From NCBI RefSeq assembly GCF_016623495.1, contig NZ_JAEHHL010000007.1:1-64000 (forward strand): a stretch of DNA of 64,000 nt. Reading direction: 5' to 3'. Below the pieces are notes generated by a model. The model was not told the DNA's origin, made no database searches, and worked only from the letters and a program-made list of their open reading frames with translations. The translations under genes were made by a program, and so were the position numbers. This document shows, piece by piece, positions 61,455 through 64,000 of the stretch. Each line of letters begins with the position of its first letter. The stretch's first letter is position 1. The DNA is from Thermohalobaculum xanthum. GTDB taxonomy: Bacteria; Pseudomonadota; Alphaproteobacteria; Rhodobacterales; Rhodobacteraceae.

Positions 61455-63920
61455 ATGACCTACAAGCGCTATACCGACCGTCTCCCGATCATCCCGGCGG
61501 ACGCGAAAGAACACAACGTCACCTGCCACTACTGCATCGTCGGCTGCGGCTACAAGGCCTATACATGGCCGCTCAACCGGCAGGGCGGCACCGCACCGGC
61601 CGAGAACAAGTTCGGCGTCGACCTGAGCGAGCAGCAGCCCATGGACACCGAGGCGTGGTACGCGCCCTCGATGTACAACGTGGTCAAGCAGAACGGCCGC
61701 GACGTGCACCTGGTGATCAAGCCCGACACGAACTGCGTGGTGAATTCGGGGCTCGGGTCGATCCGCGGCGCCCGCATGGCCGAGAACCGCCGCTCCGACG
61801 TCACCGGCACCCAGCAGCAGCGCCTCACCGACCCGCTGGTCTGGCGCTACGGCACCTGGCAGCCGACGACCTGGGACGACGCGCTCGACCTGGTGGCGCG
61901 GGTCACCGCCCGGTTCATCGACAAGGACGACGAGGACGACCTCTACGTGTCGATGTTCGACCACGGCGGCAGCGCGGGCGGATACGAGAACACCTGGGGG
62001 ACCGGCAAGCTCTACTTCGGGTCGATGAAGGTCAGGAACTGCCGCATCCACAACCGGCCCGCCTACAACTCGGAGGTCCACTCCTCGCGCGACATGGGCG
62101 TGGACGAACTGAACTATGCCTATGCGGACTACACGCTGACCGACACGATCATGCTGGTCGGCGCGAACCCGCTCGAGACGCAGACGAACCTGTTCCTGAA
62201 CCATATGGTGCCGGGGATGCAGAACGGCGCGAAGGTCGTCATCGTCGACCCGCGCCGCACCGTGAGCGTCAACGCCTGCGAGGAGGCGGCGGGGGCGGAG
62301 AACGTGCTGCACCTTCAGCCGAAGTCGGGCACGGATCTCGCGCTCTTCAACGCGATCCTCACCCATGTCGCCGACCAGGGCTGGGTTGACCGCGCGTTCA
62401 TCGACGCGTCCACCTTCCGCAACGGCATCGCGGTCGGCGAGGATGCGGCGCACCCGGCGGCGCTGGGGTCCTTCGAGGATGCGCTTCAGGCGGTGCGGAT
62501 CTCGACGGCCGATGCCGCCGGGATTTGCGGCGTGCCCGAGGCCGACATCATCAAGGCGGCCGAGTGGTATGCGAAGCCAAATGATGACGGCAGCCGGCGC
62601 AAGGCGATCATCGCCTACGAGAAGGGCATCATCTGGGGCAACGACAACTACCGCACGATCGGCGCGCTGGTGAACCTTGGGCTGGCCTGCGGCAACATCG
62701 GGCGCGAGGGCGGCGGCGTCTGCCGCCTGGGCGGGCACCAGGAGGGCTACTTCCGCCCGGGCGACGGCCATGTCGGGCGGCCCGCGCCGTATTTCGACCA
62801 GATCCTGATCCAGGGTGGCGGCCGGGTGCACCACGTCTGGGCCTGCGATCACTACAAGACCACGCTCAACGCGAGCGTCTTCAAGCGCGAATACAACCGG
62901 CGCACCAACATGGTTAAGGAGGCCATGGACGCATCCGCCGGCGCCACGCGCGAGCAGCTGGTCGACGCCATCGAGGGCGCGATCCGCGCAGGCGGCCTGT
63001 TCTCGGTGAACGTGGACATCATCCACAGCCAGATCGGCCAGGCCGCGCATGTCATCCTGCCGGCGGTCGAATCGGGCGAGATGAACCTGACCTCGATGAA
63101 CGGCGAGCGGCGGCTGAGGCTGGTCGAGAAGTACATGGACGGCCCGGGTCAGGCGATGCCCGACTGCCTGATCGCCGCGCGCCTGGCCAACCACCTCGAG
63201 CGTGTGCTGACCGAGGACGGCCGGGCCGAGTATGCCGCGCAGTTCGCCGGCTATGACTGGCAGACCGAGGAAGACGCCTTCATGGACGGCTACAACTCGG
63301 GCAACCCCGAGGTGACCTACGAGCGGCTGCGCGCCATGGGAAACAACGGCGTGCAGGAGCCGGTCACGGGCTTTGCCGACGGCAAGCTGGTGGGCACCCC
63401 GCGTCTCTACACCGACGGGGTCTTTACCCGGCACGGGCGCGAGGACGGCAAGGCGCTGTTCTGCCTCGGCGCGTGGCGCGGGCTCGAGGCGCCGGGCAAG
63501 GCACAGCAGCAGGCGAACTTCCGCTTCCTGATCAACAACGGCCGGTCGAACCTCAACTGGCAGAACTGGTTCCTCGACCAGGACAACGACTTCGTGATCG
63601 ACCGCTTCCCGCTGCCCTTCATCCAGATCAACCCGGACGACGCGGCCGAGCTGGGAGTGAAGAACGGCGACATGGTCGAGGTCCACAACGACGTCGGCGC
63701 CACCCAGGCGATGGTCTATCTGGAGCCGACCGCCCGCAGGAACGAGACGTTCATGCTGTTCGGCGCGCCGTCGGGCGCGCAGGGCAACGTGATCAACGGC
63801 GGCGTGAACGAGCTGATCCTGCCGAACTACAAGCAGACCTGGGCCAACATCCGCAAGATCGCGGACGCGGGGCCCACGACAGCGAAGCTGAGCTTCAAGT
63901 CCTGGGAGGTCGAACTCTAG
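61455..63920 (+). CDS. aioA: Arsenite oxidase large subunit AioA (Mo-bisMGD)
   Basis: 821 residues, the family size. The 3Fe-4S ligands are Cys24, Cys27 and Cys31 in CHYCIVGCGYKAY; the position of the fourth cysteine of Fe4S4 relatives is Ser-type (NSGLGSIRGARM). MobisMGD contacts include MFDHGGSAGGYENTWGTGK and LVGANPLETQTNLFL. Oxidises arsenite to arsenate in the periplasm and passes electrons through AioB to cytochrome c. Carried out by the AioB Tat signal. The start at MTYKRYTDR has a GGAGC-type RBS; the upstream in-frame residues overlap aioB. Confidence 0.97.
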   Translation: MTYKRYTDRLPIIPADAKEHNVTCHYCIVGCGYKAYTWPLNRQGGTAPAENKFGVDLSEQQPMDTEAWYAPSMYNVVKQNGRDVHLVIKPDTNCVVNSGLGSIRGARMAENRRSDVTGTQQQRLTDPLVWRYGTWQPTTWDDALDLVARVTARFIDKDDEDDLYVSMFDHGGSAGGYENTWGTGKLYFGSMKVRNCRIHNRPAYNSEVHSSRDMGVDELNYAYADYTLTDTIMLVGANPLETQTNLFLNHMVPGMQNGAKVVIVDPRRTVSVNACEEAAGAENVLHLQPKSGTDLALFNAILTHVADQGWVDRAFIDASTFRNGIAVGEDAAHPAALGSFEDALQAVRISTADAAGICGVPEADIIKAAEWYAKPNDDGSRRKAIIAYEKGIIWGNDNYRTIGALVNLGLACGNIGREGGGVCRLGGHQEGYFRPGDGHVGRPAPYFDQILIQGGGRVHHVWACDHYKTTLNASVFKREYNRRTNMVKEAMDASAGATREQLVDAIEGAIRAGGLFSVNVDIIHSQIGQAAHVILPAVESGEMNLTSMNGERRLRLVEKYMDGPGQAMPDCLIAARLANHLERVLTEDGRAEYAAQFAGYDWQTEEDAFMDGYNSGNPEVTYERLRAMGNNGVQEPVTGFADGKLVGTPRLYTDGVFTRHGREDGKALFCLGAWRGLEAPGKAQQQANFRFLINNGRSNLNWQNWFLDQDNDFVIDRFPLPFIQINPDDAAELGVKNGDMVEVHNDVGATQAMVYLEPTARRNETFMLFGAPSGAQGNVINGGVNELILPNYKQTWANIRKIADAGPTTAKLSFKSWEVEL

Positions 63921-63934
63921 GGCTCGCCCCCCTG

Positions 63935-63967
63935 CCGTGGCGCAAGACCCTTTGCGCCACGGTCTTT
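63935..63967 (+). terminator. Rho-independent terminator of the aio operon
   Basis: CCGTGGCGCAA (63935-63945) pairs with TTGCGCCACGG (63952-63962) over a six-base loop, followed by TCTTT. It lies 15 bp after the aioA stop, marking the operon end. Confidence 0.8.
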
Positions 63968-64000
63968 CGCGCCGTGGGGACCGGTCGCACCGTGCGACGG

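Overview
The window is GC-rich DNA, densely packed with genes and with very short or overlapping junctions. Gene content points to an alphaproteobacterium of the Rhodobacterales (Rhodobacteraceae/Roseobacter type). The main clues are the hemC-hemD-mitofilin-hemY string beside divergent tsaD, a TRAP TAXI transporter with its own universal stress protein, an Irr-type iron box in front of mbfA, and a PQQ / glutathione-formaldehyde cluster. I see no insertion sequence, integrase, phage module or CRISPR array.

Region 1 (1-18.0 kb) is a C1/quinoprotein block. It holds glutathione-dependent formaldehyde dehydrogenase and an SRPBCC protein on the minus strand, a divergent pqqABCDE operon, and then the accessory genes known from PQQ-dependent dehydrogenase loci. 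These are a periplasmic binding protein, a beta-propeller, a small secreted protein, an ABC-2 ATPase/permease pair, a fused SoxYZ-like carrier, a quinoprotein-relay metallohydrolase, several small secreted Cys proteins and a lipoprotein. A histidine kinase/response regulator pair is translationally coupled to the lipoprotein operon. The quinoprotein itself is not in the window and presumably lies to the left.

Region 2 (18.1-24.7 kb) has two half-size YeeE/YedE membrane proteins and a persulfide-dioxygenase-like hydrolase (sulfur handling), then a phosphoglycolate-phosphatase-like HAD enzyme, a redoxin, and a 1135-residue subtilase with P domain and RTX repeats, probably secreted by a type I system.

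Region 3 (24.8-34.5 kb, minus strand) carries a BMP-family ABC transporter (nucleoside/base type) with a cytosine-deaminase-like amidohydrolase. Directly downstream are an ADP-forming CoA ligase, a CaiD-like carnitinyl-CoA dehydratase and a thioesterase.

Region 4 (34.9-46.6 kb, plus strand) is the least explained block. A TAXI TRAP transporter and USP are followed by a nitrilase-family amidase, a 913-residue Orn/Lys/Arg-type decarboxylase, an ATP-grasp ligase, a C45 Ntn-hydrolase, a VOC protein and a RidA-like protein. I read it as an uptake-plus-catabolism (or conjugation) pathway for an amino acid, amide or polyamine that I cannot name. It is the best candidate here for an undescribed system.

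Region 5 (46.8-56.9 kb) is housekeeping: mbfA under an Irr-type box, an EVE protein, a phosphotransferase/ATPase fusion, a YciI gene with an apparent frameshift, tsaD, hemC, hemD, mitofilin-like and hemY genes, and tRNA-Thr(CGT).

Region 6 (57.3-63.9 kb) is a complete aioXSRBA arsenite-sensing and arsenite-oxidase operon ending in a strong terminator. Its regulator AioR has lost the sigma-54 contact loop and Walker B acids, which is unexpected for this role.
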